Numbered from the stretch's first letter, positions 25,264-35,589 are shown. The stretch is DNA of 64,000 nt from NCEH01 sp002257205 (GCF_043195105.1 NZ_JBAFWO010000001.1); one strand, 5' to 3'. The notes: a model not told the origin generated them from the sequence alone. Numbers and translations are program-made.

Positions 25264-25650
25264 TCAGGCCGCCGTGTCCGCGCACCGCTGATCGAAAGCG
25301 GCCTGGGCGTCGGCGATCTCGTCCATGTGGGCGCTGGCCCAGCGGGCGAGCGGCGCAAGTGTTTCCGCCAGCGAGGCACCGAGCGGGGTAATGGCATATT
25401 CCACCGTCACCGGCACGGTGGCGAAGGCGTGGCGGGTAACGAGGCCGTCGCGCTCCAGGCTCTTCAGGGTCTGCGACAGCACCTTCTGCGAGAGTCCGTC
25501 CACCTGCCGGCGCAAGGCGTTGAAGCGGGTCGGCTGCCCGGCCACGATGCTGAGGATGAGCACCGTCCATTTGTCGGCGATGCGGTCGAGAATGCGCCGG
25601 GTGGGGCAATCGGCCTGATACGGATTTCCCTCGGCATGGTCGTGCAGCAT
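25264..25650 (-). CDS. HxlR-family transcriptional regulator
   Basis: A 128-residue winged-helix regulator of the HxlR type. The features are the early Cys (YQADCPTRRILDRIADKWTVLIL), the recognition region RFNALRRQVDGLSQKVLSQTLKSLERDGLV and the wing VPVTVEYAITPLGASL. HxlR proteins often sense quinones or aldehydes and control a neighbouring oxidoreductase gene. Here the divergent gene is a NAD(P)-binding reductase-like protein, with a palindrome between them. ATG 25650 is chosen; earlier codons in the frame lie inside an intergenic repeat. Confidence 0.87.
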   Translation of the reverse strand: MLHDHAEGNPYQADCPTRRILDRIADKWTVLILSIVAGQPTRFNALRRQVDGLSQKVLSQTLKSLERDGLVTRHAFATVPVTVEYAITPLGASLAETLAPLARWASAHMDEIADAQAAFDQRCADTAA

Positions 25651-25670
25651 GGGGCCTCGCTTAGGTGTCA

Positions 25671-25767
25671 TCGGGCGTGTCCCGGCCATCCACGTGGTGC
25701 CGCCCGCACCGGCCTTGAAAAGCCAGCGCCAGCGGCTTCGCGCGATGCACGGGACGAGCCCGTGCAT
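25671..25767. repeat. Two units of a dispersed GGGAC-AGCCC palindromic repeat
   Basis: Near 25675-25691 a partial unit (CGGGCGTGTCCCGGCCAT, complementary orientation) is followed by a full palindrome at 25745-25767: ATGCACGGG and CCCGTGCAT around ACGAG. Related units occur at 32295-32314 and 44081-44099. The stems differ in sequence but still pair. Confidence 0.65.
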
Positions 25768-25885
25768 GACGATGCTCTTCTGCAATCGCGCCAAGCCAGG
25801 AATGTCGATCGGTCCCAGGTTTCATCGGGGTAACCTGATGACTTCAAAGTGCCTTCTTTCGCGTTACATCCATTTATAGCATTTA

Positions 25886-25900
25886 GTTTCCATTGGATAC
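25886..25900. promoter_or_regulatory. Imperfect palindrome, candidate HxlR operator
   Basis: GTTTCCATTGGATAC is symmetric apart from one mismatched pair and the central base. It lies in the AT-rich part of the gap between the HxlR gene and the NAD(P)-binding gene. The role is inferred from position. Confidence 0.45.
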
Positions 25901-25930
25901 CTGGTTCGGCTAGGCAATGGAGACGTGACG

Positions 25931-26542
25931 ATGAAAATCGCTCTGGTGGGCGCCTCGGGCGCGGTGGGTTCGCGGATCCTTCATGAGCTGGCCGCGCGCG
26001 GCCATCAGGTCACGGCCATCGCGCGCGATCCCTCCCGCATTCCCGCCGCGCCGGGCGCAACCGCCGTGGCGGGCGATGCGCGTCGGGGCGAGATCCTGGC
26101 GCCCCTGCTCAGCGGGCATGATGCGGTGGTCAGCTCGATCCATTTCACCGATGTGGATGCGGAGGCGCTGATCGCCGCGGTGAAGGCCGCGCAGGTGCGG
26201 CGCTATCTGGTGGTGGGCGGCGCCGGCAGCCTGGAGGTCGCGCCGGGTGTTTCGCTTTACGATATCCCGGAATTTCCGGCCGTCTATCTCACTGAAGCAA
26301 AGGCCGGCGGCGCATTCCTGGCACGGCTGAAGGGGGAAGACACGCTCGAATGGACGTTCCTGTCGCCGTCGGCCGAGTTCGTGCCGGGGGAACGTACCGG
26401 CACATTCCGTTTGGGAACGGACGCGCTGCTGGTGTCGCCTTCCGGCCGCAGCTTCATCAGCTATGAGGATTATGCGGTCGCCCTCGTGGACGAAATCGAG
26501 CATCCGCGCCATGTGCGGGCGCGCTTCACCGTGGGATATTGA
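25931..26542 (+). CDS. NAD(P)-binding protein, NmrA/SDR-like
   Basis: A 203-residue atypical short-chain dehydrogenase-like protein with an N-terminal Rossmann motif, GASGAVGSRIL (residues 7-17). It continues HQVTAIARDPSR, GDARRGEILAPLL and YLVVGGAGSLEV, as in the NmrA-like NAD(P)-dependent epimerase group. The ATG at 25931 has GGAG 8 nt upstream. It is divergent from an HxlR regulator, so it may answer to an electrophile or redox signal. No substrate can be assigned. Confidence 0.82.
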   Translation: MKIALVGASGAVGSRILHELAARGHQVTAIARDPSRIPAAPGATAVAGDARRGEILAPLLSGHDAVVSSIHFTDVDAEALIAAVKAAQVRRYLVVGGAGSLEVAPGVSLYDIPEFPAVYLTEAKAGGAFLARLKGEDTLEWTFLSPSAEFVPGERTGTFRLGTDALLVSPSGRSFISYEDYAVALVDEIEHPRHVRARFTVGY

Positions 26543-26610
26543 GCCGCGCGCGGCATTTCGCTGTTGCCGTCCCGGCGTTCCGCCTTCGGCTGTTCCCCCT
26601 TCGGCTGTTC

Positions 26611-26731
26611 CCCCTCCCCAGCCCTCCCCCGCAAGCGGGAGAGGGAGCGTGCCATTCCAGCGCGACGACACTCTTTTCCAAAAACGACCAGATCCCCTCT
26701 CCCGCTTGCGGGGGAGGGTTAGGGAGGGGGT
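26611..26731. repeat. Pair of inverted CTCTCCCGC-type repeat arms
   Basis: The arm CCCTCCCCAGCCCTCCCCCG (from 26611, running through GCAAGCGGGAGAGGG) and the arm from about 26694 (CCCTCTCCCGCTTGCGGGGG) are inverted relative to each other, with about 50 bp between. The same arm is in the repeat block at 92-575. A short direct repeat, CCTTCGGCTGTTCCCC, precedes it. The rest of the 356-bp gap before groEL holds the terminator and the duplicated groEL tail. Confidence 0.75.
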
Positions 26732-26761
26732 GGGCGAGGGAGGGGAACACCGGGTCCGCCC

Positions 26762-26795
26762 AAAGAAAAAGGGCGCGGCTCGCGCCACGCCCTTT
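26762..26795 (-). terminator. Rho-independent terminator of groESL
   Basis: Read on the minus strand, AAAGGGCG and CGCCCTTT form a stem with a further GC-rich inner helix, followed by TTTTTCTTTG. It lies downstream of groEL and of the duplicated groEL tail. Confidence 0.85.
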
Positions 26796-26808
26796 CCCCT
26801 TAAAATCA

Positions 26809-26898
26809 TTGGTCGGCTGGACGTCTTCAGAAGTCCATGCCGCCCGGAAGCCGGCGCTGCCGGCTTCCCACTTCAACGTCTTGGTCGGATGGACTTCT

Positions 26899-26917
<19 letters not shown>
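26809..26917. repeat. Duplicated 3' end of groEL (37-bp direct repeat, 72 bp apart)
   Basis: The segments 26809-26845 and 26881-26917 are 35/37 identical. The second contains the true end of groEL (codons Met-Asp-Phe then TGA). The first is a relic copy just downstream that still reads Met-Asp-Phe-stop. Between them is a perfect 10-bp stem (GGAAGCCGGC and GCCGGCTTCC, 26846-26868). Confidence 0.85.
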
Positions 26918-28554
<1,637 letters not shown>

Positions 28555-28602
28555 GTGCCGTCTCCTGAATATCTATTGCGAGGGAAGCGAAAGGGAGAGC
28601 CT

Positions 28603-28890
28603 TCAGGCGATGACGCCGAGGATGTCGCTTTCCTTCATGATGAGCAGGTCCTGGCCGTCCACCTTCACTTCGGTGCCGGACCATTTGCCGAACAGGACGC
28701 GGTCGCCCGCCTTCACGTCGAGCGCGACCACCTTGCCGCTGTCGTCACGGGCGCCGGGGCCCACGGCCACGACTTCGCCCTCCTGGGGCTTTTCCTTGGC
28801 GGTGTCGGGGATGATGATTCCGCCGGCGGTCTTCTGCTCGGCTTCGATGCGCTTCACGACCACGCGGTCATGCAAAGGGCGGAAGGACAT
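28603..28890 (-). CDS. groES: Co-chaperonin GroES (Hsp10)
   Basis: The 95-residue GroES heptamer subunit that caps GroEL. The start reads MSFRPLHDRVVVKRIEAEQK, then the mobile loop KTAGGIIIPDTAKEKPQEG, the core GEVVAVGPGARDDSGK and GDRVLFGKWSGTEV. Two ATGs lie 6 bp apart (28896 and 28890); AAGGA lies 8 nt before the second, which I use. A CIRCE element and a promoter precede it. Confidence 0.97.
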   Translation of the reverse strand: MSFRPLHDRVVVKRIEAEQKTAGGIIIPDTAKEKPQEGEVVAVGPGARDDSGKVVALDVKAGDRVLFGKWSGTEVKVDGQDLLIMKESDILGVIA

Positions 28891-28936
28891 GGGCATGATC
28901 CTTTTGGTATTGGAGCGGGCCGGAGGCCCGCGGTCT

Positions 28937-28963
28937 TTGGCACTCACGCGACGGGAGTGCCAA
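28937..28963. promoter_or_regulatory. CIRCE element (HrcA operator) of groESL
   Basis: TTGGCACTC and GAGTGCCAA are a perfect inverted repeat with a 9-bp spacer. They match the CIRCE form TTAGCACTC-N9-GAGTGCTAA with one compensated change on each side. It lies between the promoter and groES, where HrcA binds in other bacteria. hrcA is not in the window. Confidence 0.92.
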
Positions 28964-28973
28964 TCCCGGCCGG

Positions 28974-29001
28974 AGATAAGGAGCCGCCGCCCGCGCGTCA
29001 A
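28974..29001 (-). promoter_or_regulatory. Sigma-70-type promoter of groESL
   Basis: On the minus strand, TTGACG (29001-28996) and TTATCT (28979-28974) are separated by 16 bp. The predicted start of transcription falls just before or within the CIRCE element. Confidence 0.7.
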
Positions 29002-29213
29002 GGCAGGCGGACTTACCAATGTGTAAGAGATCGCCGCATAAAGTGACATCCGCAGCGTGTCGGGGCGGCGACAACGTGAATTTGTGTGCAGGGCCAAGCA
29101 TCGACGCCGCGCCGAACAGGCTTTATGGTTGCGCCTCGCCCTGTTTCCCCGACGGGCGCGGTGCCGCATGCGGGTTGCCGTATTCAAGTAAGCTCTCGCC
29201 TCGGAGTGTGTGA

Positions 29214-29747
29214 ATGTCTCAGTCCGCAGTTCGGTCCGTCGCCGGGGATTCCTGCGACACCGGCCCTGTCCGCCGTTCCGCCATTTTCTTCTATCGCCTC
29301 GGCATGGTCGCGGCCGTCATCGGCGGCCTTGGCCTCGGCGCCTGCGCCACCACGCCGAGCGAGCCGCCCCCGCCGGCGGCGCCGCAATATACCAGCCCGA
29401 TTCCCGCCGCCAGCCTGGTCGGCCGCTACGGCCTCGCCGCGTACCATCGCCCCGAGGACGCCGCCCGCACCGAGACCCAGGCGCGCGCGCAATGCAGCAA
29501 TCCCTATGTCATCACCGCCGGCCCCAATGGGGGTGTGATGATGTATCTCGCCGACGACAACAAGCTCACCGAACTGGTGTCCAAGGCGGCCGGCGGCCCC
29601 ACCTTCATCGGACCGCCCGAGGACCCCGCCGGCGGCCAGCGCGACCGCCAGGTGCTGCGCTGGGACGGCCAGGTGCTGGTGCTCAAATGGGTCGATCCGG
29701 AAGTCTCCAAGCGCTACGGCACCATGGTCTACGTGCGGTGCAGCTGA
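29214..29747 (+). CDS. Small lipoprotein, unknown function
   Basis: A 177-residue protein with a lipoprotein signal: a membrane stretch (AIFFYRLGMVAAVIGGLGLG) ends in the lipobox LGAC, followed by a Pro/Ala-rich linker. The mature part (AASLVGRYGLAAYHRPEDAARTETQ on to WDGQVLVLKWVDPE and YGTMVYVRC) is of a type I have seen only as conserved hypothetical in related bacteria. Two Cys residues (in QCSNPYV and the last Cys-Ser) may pair. It is divergent from groES, with GGAG before the ATG. Confidence 0.78.
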   Translation: MSQSAVRSVAGDSCDTGPVRRSAIFFYRLGMVAAVIGGLGLGACATTPSEPPPPAAPQYTSPIPAASLVGRYGLAAYHRPEDAARTETQARAQCSNPYVITAGPNGGVMMYLADDNKLTELVSKAAGGPTFIGPPEDPAGGQRDRQVLRWDGQVLVLKWVDPEVSKRYGTMVYVRCS

Positions 29748-29902
29748 GCCGGCACGTCCAGCCGGCGGCGCTTGTCCGCCGCCGGTCGTGCGACGTTTGA
29801 CGATCGTGCGGCGTTTGACCGTCGCGCGAGGTTTGAACTGCCGCGTTGCGCGCGCGACGGGCGTGTGCGCAACGGGAGCGCGCGCGACGCCTTGAGGACC
29901 GG

Positions 29903-30784
29903 ATGGATCGTTCGCAAAAGCTGCTTCACGGCATCGACAAGAGCATGCGCGTGCTCGAGATCGGGCCGTTGTTTCGCCCGGTGTGCAGCCGGGAGGATGG
30001 ATGGAACGTCTATTCCATCGATCACGCCAGCGAACAGGACTTGCGGGAAAAATACCGCGACCACGTGGATGTCGATGTCTCCCGCATCGAGCGCGTGGAC
30101 TTCGTCTGGCGCGCCGGGCCGATGGTGGACGCCATCCCCAAGGTCTATCACGGCGCGTTCGATGCCTGCATCGCCAGCCATGTGCTCGAACATATTCCGG
30201 ATCCGGTCGCGTTCCTGCGCTCGCTCTCGGTGCTGCTGAAGCCGGGCGCGGTGATCGCGCTCGCGGTGCCGGACAAGCGCTGGTGCTTCGATTTCTTCCG
30301 TCCGCTCAGCACCACGGCGGGCTGGCTGGAAGCCAATCGGCTGGGCCTCACCAAGCACAGCCGCGCCACCCGGTTCGAATATGAGACCTCCGTCGTCAGC
30401 AGCGACGGGCGCGTGGCCTGGAGTCCCGGCCCGCTGGGCACGCCGAGTTTCTCGGGATGCCCGATCTGGCAATCCTACGGCGTGTTCCGAGAGCAGAGCG
30501 ACCCGGAGAATGAAGCCTATGTGGATTGCCATGCCTGGTGCTTCACCCCCAGCAGCTTCGTGCTGATCATCGAGGAACTGCACGCCCTGGGCGCGGTGGA
30601 TTTCCGCATCAAGCACACCTTTCCCACCGTGGAGCACGAATTTTTCGTCATTCTCGAACAGAGCCGGGAGCGCGAGACCGACGTCGCGCGCATGCAGAAG
30701 AGGCGCATGCGGCTGATGCTGGCGACCGCGCGGGAAGTGCGCGAACAATTGGAGATGCTGCCGGTTCACCTTGATCTGGATTAG
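29903..30784 (+). CDS. SAM-dependent class I methyltransferase
   Basis: A 293-residue protein with a class I methyltransferase core at the N-terminus: motif I MRVLEIGPLFRPVC (residues 14-27), acidic motif II NVYSIDHAS, then FDACIASHVLEHIPDP (motif IV/post-IV) and LLKPGAVIALAVPDKRW. A second half (WFTPSSFVLII region) may bind substrate. Similar proteins are found in surface-glycan clusters, but no glycan gene is adjacent, so the role is open. TTGAGGA precedes ATG 29903. Confidence 0.82.
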   Translation: MDRSQKLLHGIDKSMRVLEIGPLFRPVCSREDGWNVYSIDHASEQDLREKYRDHVDVDVSRIERVDFVWRAGPMVDAIPKVYHGAFDACIASHVLEHIPDPVAFLRSLSVLLKPGAVIALAVPDKRWCFDFFRPLSTTAGWLEANRLGLTKHSRATRFEYETSVVSSDGRVAWSPGPLGTPSFSGCPIWQSYGVFREQSDPENEAYVDCHAWCFTPSSFVLIIEELHALGAVDFRIKHTFPTVEHEFFVILEQSRERETDVARMQKRRMRLMLATAREVREQLEMLPVHLDLD

Positions 30785-30881
30785 AGCTCTTCTGATCCCG
30801 GTGCCCTTGGGCCGCGAAATGCGCGGCGAAATCTTGCAATACGTCGGATGCCCGCTTCCCTCGATGGGCAACGCGCTTTAG

Positions 30882-32258
30882 ATGGATCCGGACTCCGCAC
30901 AGCCTCAGGCGCCGCGGCCCAATCCTGCGCGCCGGGCCCACAACGCTCCGGCCGCGCCAGCGCTGTTGAGTGAAACGATGGAATCCGCCGCCACCACCTA
31001 TGATCCCCTGACACCCGTGCCCGCCCGTCGACGGGTGTTTTCCGGCTCGGATGCCTTCGCCCTCTGGTTCAGCCTCGGCATCGGCCTGCTGGTGCTCCAG
31101 GCGGGCGCGCTGCTGGTTCCCGCGCTCAGCCTCGGCACGGCGTTCCTCGCGATCATCGCCGGCACCGTGCTCGGCGTGGTCCTGCTCGCGGGAGTGGGCG
31201 TGATCGGCGCCGATTCGGGATTGTCGGCCATGGCGAGCCTGCGGCCCACGCTCGGCCTGCGCGGCGCGATCCTGCCGACGCTCATCAATATGGTGCAATT
31301 GGTGGGCTGGGGCGCGTTCGAGATCATCATCATGGGCGAGGCGGCGGAAGCCTTGTCCAAACAGGCGTTCGGCTTCTCGCTGCCGGGCGTGTGGACCTTG
31401 CTGTTCGGCGTGCTCGCGACCGCGATCGCGGTGATGGGGCCGGTATCGTTCGTGCGGCGGTTTTTGCGCGCCTGGGGGCTCTATTTGCTGCTCGGCGCGG
31501 CGGTGTGGCTCACCTGGCGGCTCATGGCCAATTATGATCTCGCCGCGCTGTTCGCCAAGCCTGGCACCGGCGAGATGAGCTTCGGCGGCGCCATCGACCT
31601 GGTGGTGGCCATGCCGCTGTCCTGGCTGCCGCTGATTTCCGATTATACCCGCTTCGGCAAATCCTCCAGCAGCATCTTCCGGGGCAGCGCGCTCGGCTAT
31701 CTGGTGGCCAACATCTGGTTCTACGGGCTCGGCGCGGCCTATGCCCTGGCCTCGGGCGGGGAGGGCACCATCGTGGTGGCGCTCGCCACCGCCGGCGGCG
31801 GCTTCGCGCTGCTGCTGATCCTGCTGGACGAAACCGACAACGCCTTCGCGGATATCCATTCGGCGGCCGTCTCCACCGGCACCTTGGTGCCGGTCGCGGT
31901 GCCGCATCTCGCGCTCGGCTTCGGCGCCCTGTGCACGCTGATCGCCTTGCTGGTGCCGCTGGCCCAGTATGAAGGCTTCCTGCTGCTGATCGGCTCGGTG
32001 TTCGCGCCGCTGTTCGGCGTGGTGCTGGCGGACCATTTCATCGTGCGCAAGCGCCGCATCGCGGTCGACGAGATCACCCGCGTGCGTGGCGCCTATTGGT
32101 TTTCCGGCGGGTGGAACATCGCCGGCATCCTGTCCTGGGGCATCGGCATCGCCACCTTCCATGCGGTGACGGCTTATCTCCCCGACCTCGGCGCGACCTT
32201 GCCCGCGCTGGTGACGGCGGGCCTCTTGTTCGTGCTGGCGCGGCGCGTGATGCCGTGA
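30882..32258 (+). CDS. NCS1-family permease (CytX-like)
   Basis: Inner-membrane permease of the nucleobase-cation-symport-1 family. There are about twelve membrane segments (from FALWFSLGIGLLVLQAGALLVPAL to LPALVTAGLLFVLARRV) and the NCS1 signature SWLPLISDYTRFGKS. It most resembles CytX, the putative hydroxymethylpyrimidine transporter; related permeases move cytosine or other bases. The first ATG (30882, 458 aa) lacks a clear ribosome-binding site. ATG 30978 (MESAATTYDP) also fits and would give 426 aa. I looked for a TPP riboswitch upstream and found none, which weakens the thiamine link. Confidence 0.82.
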   Translation: MDPDSAQPQAPRPNPARRAHNAPAAPALLSETMESAATTYDPLTPVPARRRVFSGSDAFALWFSLGIGLLVLQAGALLVPALSLGTAFLAIIAGTVLGVVLLAGVGVIGADSGLSAMASLRPTLGLRGAILPTLINMVQLVGWGAFEIIIMGEAAEALSKQAFGFSLPGVWTLLFGVLATAIAVMGPVSFVRRFLRAWGLYLLLGAAVWLTWRLMANYDLAALFAKPGTGEMSFGGAIDLVVAMPLSWLPLISDYTRFGKSSSSIFRGSALGYLVANIWFYGLGAAYALASGGEGTIVVALATAGGGFALLLILLDETDNAFADIHSAAVSTGTLVPVAVPHLALGFGALCTLIALLVPLAQYEGFLLLIGSVFAPLFGVVLADHFIVRKRRIAVDEITRVRGAYWFSGGWNIAGILSWGIGIATFHAVTAYLPDLGATLPALVTAGLLFVLARRVMP

Positions 32259-32294
32259 CCGCCGGCGGGCCGATGCGCCCGCCGCTTGGCGTGG

Positions 32295-32314
32295 TTGGCC
32301 GGGACAAGCCCGGC
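32295..32314. repeat. Dispersed GGGAC-AGCCC palindromic unit
   Basis: TGGCCGGG and CCCGGCCA pair around ACAAG, followed by TGACG as in the units near 25.7 and 44.1 kb. It lies between convergent genes and could also end transcription. Confidence 0.65.
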
Positions 32315-32364
32315 CATGACGGCGGCTCCCGCAACGGCGTCGATACCCTGATTGTCGCGCCGCC

Positions 32365-33060
32365 TCAGACCACGGTGCCGAAGAGGGCGCCGATGCCGGC
32401 GGTGGCGGCCATGGCGATGGCGCCCCAGAAGGTGACGCGCGCGGTGGCGCGCACCACTTCCGCCCCGCCGGCCTTGGCCGCGATGGCGCCGAGCACGGCG
32501 AGGAACACCAGCGAGGCGCCCGCCACCACCGGCACCTGAAGCGTCGCGGGCGTCACTACCGCCATCAGCAGCGGCAGGATGGCGCCCACCGCGAACGAGG
32601 CGGCGGAGGTGAGCGCGGCCTGGATCGGCCGGGCGGTGGTGAATTCGGAAATGCCCAGTTCGTCGCGCGCATGGGCTTCCAGCGGGTCGCGGGCCATCAA
32701 TTGCGCGGCCACCTGATGGGCCAGCGCCGGCTCCAGCCCGCGATGGATATAGATCGAGGCGAGCTCGTGCCGCTCGGCGATGGGATCGGCCTTGAGCTCC
32801 GCGGTTTCGCGCGCGAGATCGGCCTTTTCCGTGTCCGACTGGGAGCTGACCGAGACATATTCGCCCGCCGCCATGGACATGGCGCCCGCGACCAGGCCCG
32901 CGACGCCGGCCACCAGGATGTCGGAATGGGTGGCGGAGGCGGAAGCGACGCCGACGATCAGGCTGGCGGTGGAGACGATGCCGTCATTGGCGCCGAGCAC
33001 GGCGGCGCGCAGCCACCCGATCCGCTCGATGAGATGACCTTCGGTGTGCGGACCGGCCAT
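32365..33060 (-). CDS. VIT1/CCC1-family iron/manganese transporter
   Basis: A 231-aa membrane protein of the VIT family (vacuolar iron transporter type). The start region ERIGWLRAAVLGANDGIVSTASLIVGVA is the family signature. GAMSMAAGEYVSVSSQSDTEKAD follows, then the cytoplasmic metal-binding helix region (HELASIYIHRGLEPALAHQVAAQLM) and three further membrane segments. It is likely to move Fe2+ or Mn2+ across the inner membrane. The ATG at 33060 (MAGPHTEGHLIERIG) is preferred; upstream codons in the frame do not match. Confidence 0.9.
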   Translation of the reverse strand: MAGPHTEGHLIERIGWLRAAVLGANDGIVSTASLIVGVASASATHSDILVAGVAGLVAGAMSMAAGEYVSVSSQSDTEKADLARETAELKADPIAERHELASIYIHRGLEPALAHQVAAQLMARDPLEAHARDELGISEFTTARPIQAALTSAASFAVGAILPLLMAVVTPATLQVPVVAGASLVFLAVLGAIAAKAGGAEVVRATARVTFWGAIAMAATAGIGALFGTVV

Positions 33061-33338
33061 GGAAAACCTCGAACATAAAGGAGCGCCGGCGCCGGGCGGG
33101 CGGCGGACGCTCCAGGCTGGGGCGCGTGTCTTTCCCGGCGGTCGGACGCCGGGGCGCACGGAAAGCGTTCCCGCGCCCGCAGGCGTGGGCAAGCCCTCCC
33201 AGACGTCCCAGACAGCCGTTCCCCCAGTGACCCACCGCACCTACCATCCCCGCATGACACGCGTGCGTCCGGGCCAACGTATTGTTTCCGGAGGCATTTT
33301 GCCGTTCATGGCGGGGGGTAGGGGTGGTCTCGCGCCGT

Positions 33339-33524
33339 TCAGGATGCGGTGGTCGTGTCGTCCACCTTGGCGCCCGGCACGTTCTTCTTGAGGGATTCGA
33401 TGGCGGCAAGCGCGGAGGCTTTCGCCTTATAGCCCTCGGACCCGAACATCACCTCGCCGTTTGAGGCCTTGTAGCGGAAACGGAATTCGCCAGCCTTGTC
33501 CTTGTAGACTTCGAACGTCGCCAT
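33339..33524 (-). CDS. YegP-like DUF1508 protein
   Basis: A 61-residue single DUF1508 domain: FEVYKDKAGEFRFRYKASNGEVMFGSEGY, then KASALAAIESLKKN. E. coli YegP has two such units, this protein has one. Function is unknown. A GGAGGATG sequence places ATG 33524 right after a ribosome-binding site. Confidence 0.88.
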   Translation of the reverse strand: MATFEVYKDKAGEFRFRYKASNGEVMFGSEGYKAKASALAAIESLKKNVPGAKVDDTTTAS

Positions 33525-33612
33525 GGCATCCTCCTGTCGCCCGGGTTGCTCCCGGCACAGGAACGGTGCCTCATTTCATCACCGCAAGCAAAGCCGCACG
33601 CAGGCGGCGACC

Positions 33613-35418
33613 TCAGTCGTCCATCTTGAGCGCGGCGATGAAGGCTTCCTGGGGAATCTCGACGCGCCCGAACTGGCGCATCTTCTTCTTGCCTTCCTTC
33701 TGCTTGTCCAACAGCTTGCGCTTACGGGAGATGTCGCCGCCGTAGCATTTGGCGGTCACGTCCTTACGCAGGGCCTTGATGGTCTCGCGGGCGATCACCT
33801 TGGCGCCAATGGCAGCCTGGATCGGAATGTTGAACAGATGCTGGGGAATCAGATCCTTCAGCTTCTCGCACATGGCGCGGCCGCGATGGTCGGCACGGGT
33901 GCGGTGAACCAGCATGGAGAGCGCGTCCACCGGCTCGGCATTCACCAGGATCGACATCTTCACGAGGTCGCCCTCGCGATAATCCGTGATGGTGTAGTCG
34001 AACGAGGCATAGCCCTTCGAGATCGACTTCAGCCGGTCGTAGAAATCGAACACCACTTCGTTCAGCGGCAAGTCGTAGGTAACCATGGCGCGGGCGCCCA
34101 CATAGGTCAGCTCGATCTGGTTGCCGCGCCGGTCCTGGCAGAGCTTGAGCACGCTGCCGAGATAATCGTCCGGGGTGAGGATGGTGGCGCGGATCCAGGG
34201 CTCGCGGATTTCCTTGATCTTCACCACGTCCGGCATGTCGGCCGGATTGTGCAGCTCGATGGTGGTGCCGTCGCTCATCTCCATCTCATAGATGACGGAG
34301 GGGGCGGTCGCGATCAGGTCGAGGTTGAACTCGCGCTCCAGCCGCTCCTGGATGATCTCCAGGTGCAGCAGGCCCAAGAACCCGCAGCGGAAGCCGAAGC
34401 CGAGCGCGGCCGAGGTCTCCATCTCGAAGGAGAAGCTGGCATCGTTCAGGCGCAGCTTGCCCATGGCGGCGCGCAGATCCTCGAAATCCGCCGCATCCAC
34501 CGGGAACAGGCCGCAGAACACCACCGGCTGGGCCGGCTTGAAGCCCGGCAGCGGTTCGGCGCAGGGGCGCTTTTCATCCGTGATGGTATCGCCGACGCGG
34601 GTTTCCGCCACTTCCTTGATGGAGCCGGTGAGAAAGCCGATCTCGCCGGGGCCGAGGCTCTCCATGGCCACCATCTTGGGGGTGAACACGCCGACCCGGT
34701 CCATGTCATAGGCGGCGCCGGTGCGCATCATCTTGATGCGCTGGCCCTTCTTCACCACGCCGTCGACCACCCGCACCAGCACCACCACGCCGAGATAGGT
34801 GTCGTACCAAGAATCCACCAGCAGCGCCTTCAGCGGCGCCTCGCGGTCGCCCATCGGCGGCGGCAGGCGGGTGACGATGGCTTCCAGCACCTGGTCGATA
34901 TTCAGCCCGGTCTTGGCCGAGATGCCGATGGCGCCGGAGGCGTCGATGCCGATCACATCCTCGATCTGCGCCTTGACCTTTTCCGGTTCGGCGGCGGGCA
35001 AATCGATCTTGTTGAGCACCGGGACGATGTCGTGATTGTTGTCGATCGCCTGATAGACATTGGCGAGCGTCTGCGCCTCGACTCCCTGGGAGGCGTCCAC
35101 CACCAGGAGCGAGCCTTCCACGGCGGCGAGCGAGCGGTTCACCTCATAGGCGAAGTCGACGTGGCCCGGGGTGTCGATGAGGTTGAGGATATAGGTTTCC
35201 CCATCCTTGGCCTTGTAGGAGAGGCGCACGGTCTGCGCCTTGATGGTGATGCCGCGCTCGCGCTCGATATCCATATTGTCGAGCACCTGCTCGGTCATCT
35301 CGCGTTCGCTCAAGCCACCGGTGAGCTGGATCAGCCGGTCGGCGAGCGTGGACTTGCCATGGTCGATGTGCGCGACGATGGAAAAATTGCGGATATGGGT
35401 CTGCGGCGTTGCGGTCAT
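33613..35418 (-). CDS. lepA: Elongation factor 4 (LepA)
   Basis: A 601-aa translational GTPase that acts on stalled or mistranslocated ribosomes and in 30S assembly. GTPase motifs are G1 AHIDHGKSTLADRL (about residues 17-30), G3 DTPGHVDF, G4 NKID. Domains continue through GFRCGFLGLLHLEI (LepA-specific) to the C-terminal domain end KKKMRQFGRVEIPQEAF. ATG 35418 (MTATPQTHIRNFSIVAHID) gives the normal length; the frame runs further upstream into low-complexity sequence. Confidence 0.97.
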   Translation of the reverse strand: MTATPQTHIRNFSIVAHIDHGKSTLADRLIQLTGGLSEREMTEQVLDNMDIERERGITIKAQTVRLSYKAKDGETYILNLIDTPGHVDFAYEVNRSLAAVEGSLLVVDASQGVEAQTLANVYQAIDNNHDIVPVLNKIDLPAAEPEKVKAQIEDVIGIDASGAIGISAKTGLNIDQVLEAIVTRLPPPMGDREAPLKALLVDSWYDTYLGVVVLVRVVDGVVKKGQRIKMMRTGAAYDMDRVGVFTPKMVAMESLGPGEIGFLTGSIKEVAETRVGDTITDEKRPCAEPLPGFKPAQPVVFCGLFPVDAADFEDLRAAMGKLRLNDASFSFEMETSAALGFGFRCGFLGLLHLEIIQERLEREFNLDLIATAPSVIYEMEMSDGTTIELHNPADMPDVVKIKEIREPWIRATILTPDDYLGSVLKLCQDRRGNQIELTYVGARAMVTYDLPLNEVVFDFYDRLKSISKGYASFDYTITDYREGDLVKMSILVNAEPVDALSMLVHRTRADHRGRAMCEKLKDLIPQHLFNIPIQAAIGAKVIARETIKALRKDVTAKCYGGDISRKRKLLDKQKEGKKKMRQFGRVEIPQEAFIAALKMDD

Positions 35419-35589
35419 CCGCGCCGCATAGCACCGGCATTCGGCAGCCACAAGGCGCGCGCGGCTTTTGTCCCTCCTCGCCGGGGATCGCGACCGGCCG
35501 GCGCGGTGGGTTCGGGGCGCCAGGGCGGCTTCCCCTGAGGCGCCTGCGCGTTCGGAGCAGGTTCGCTCGCGGTCTCCCCTCACCCCAAC

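Noticed and set aside
30785..30881. TPP riboswitch before the CytX-like permease
   Set aside because: I looked for the conserved CTGAGA and the ACC...GAACCTGATC region and found neither in the 97-bp gap.
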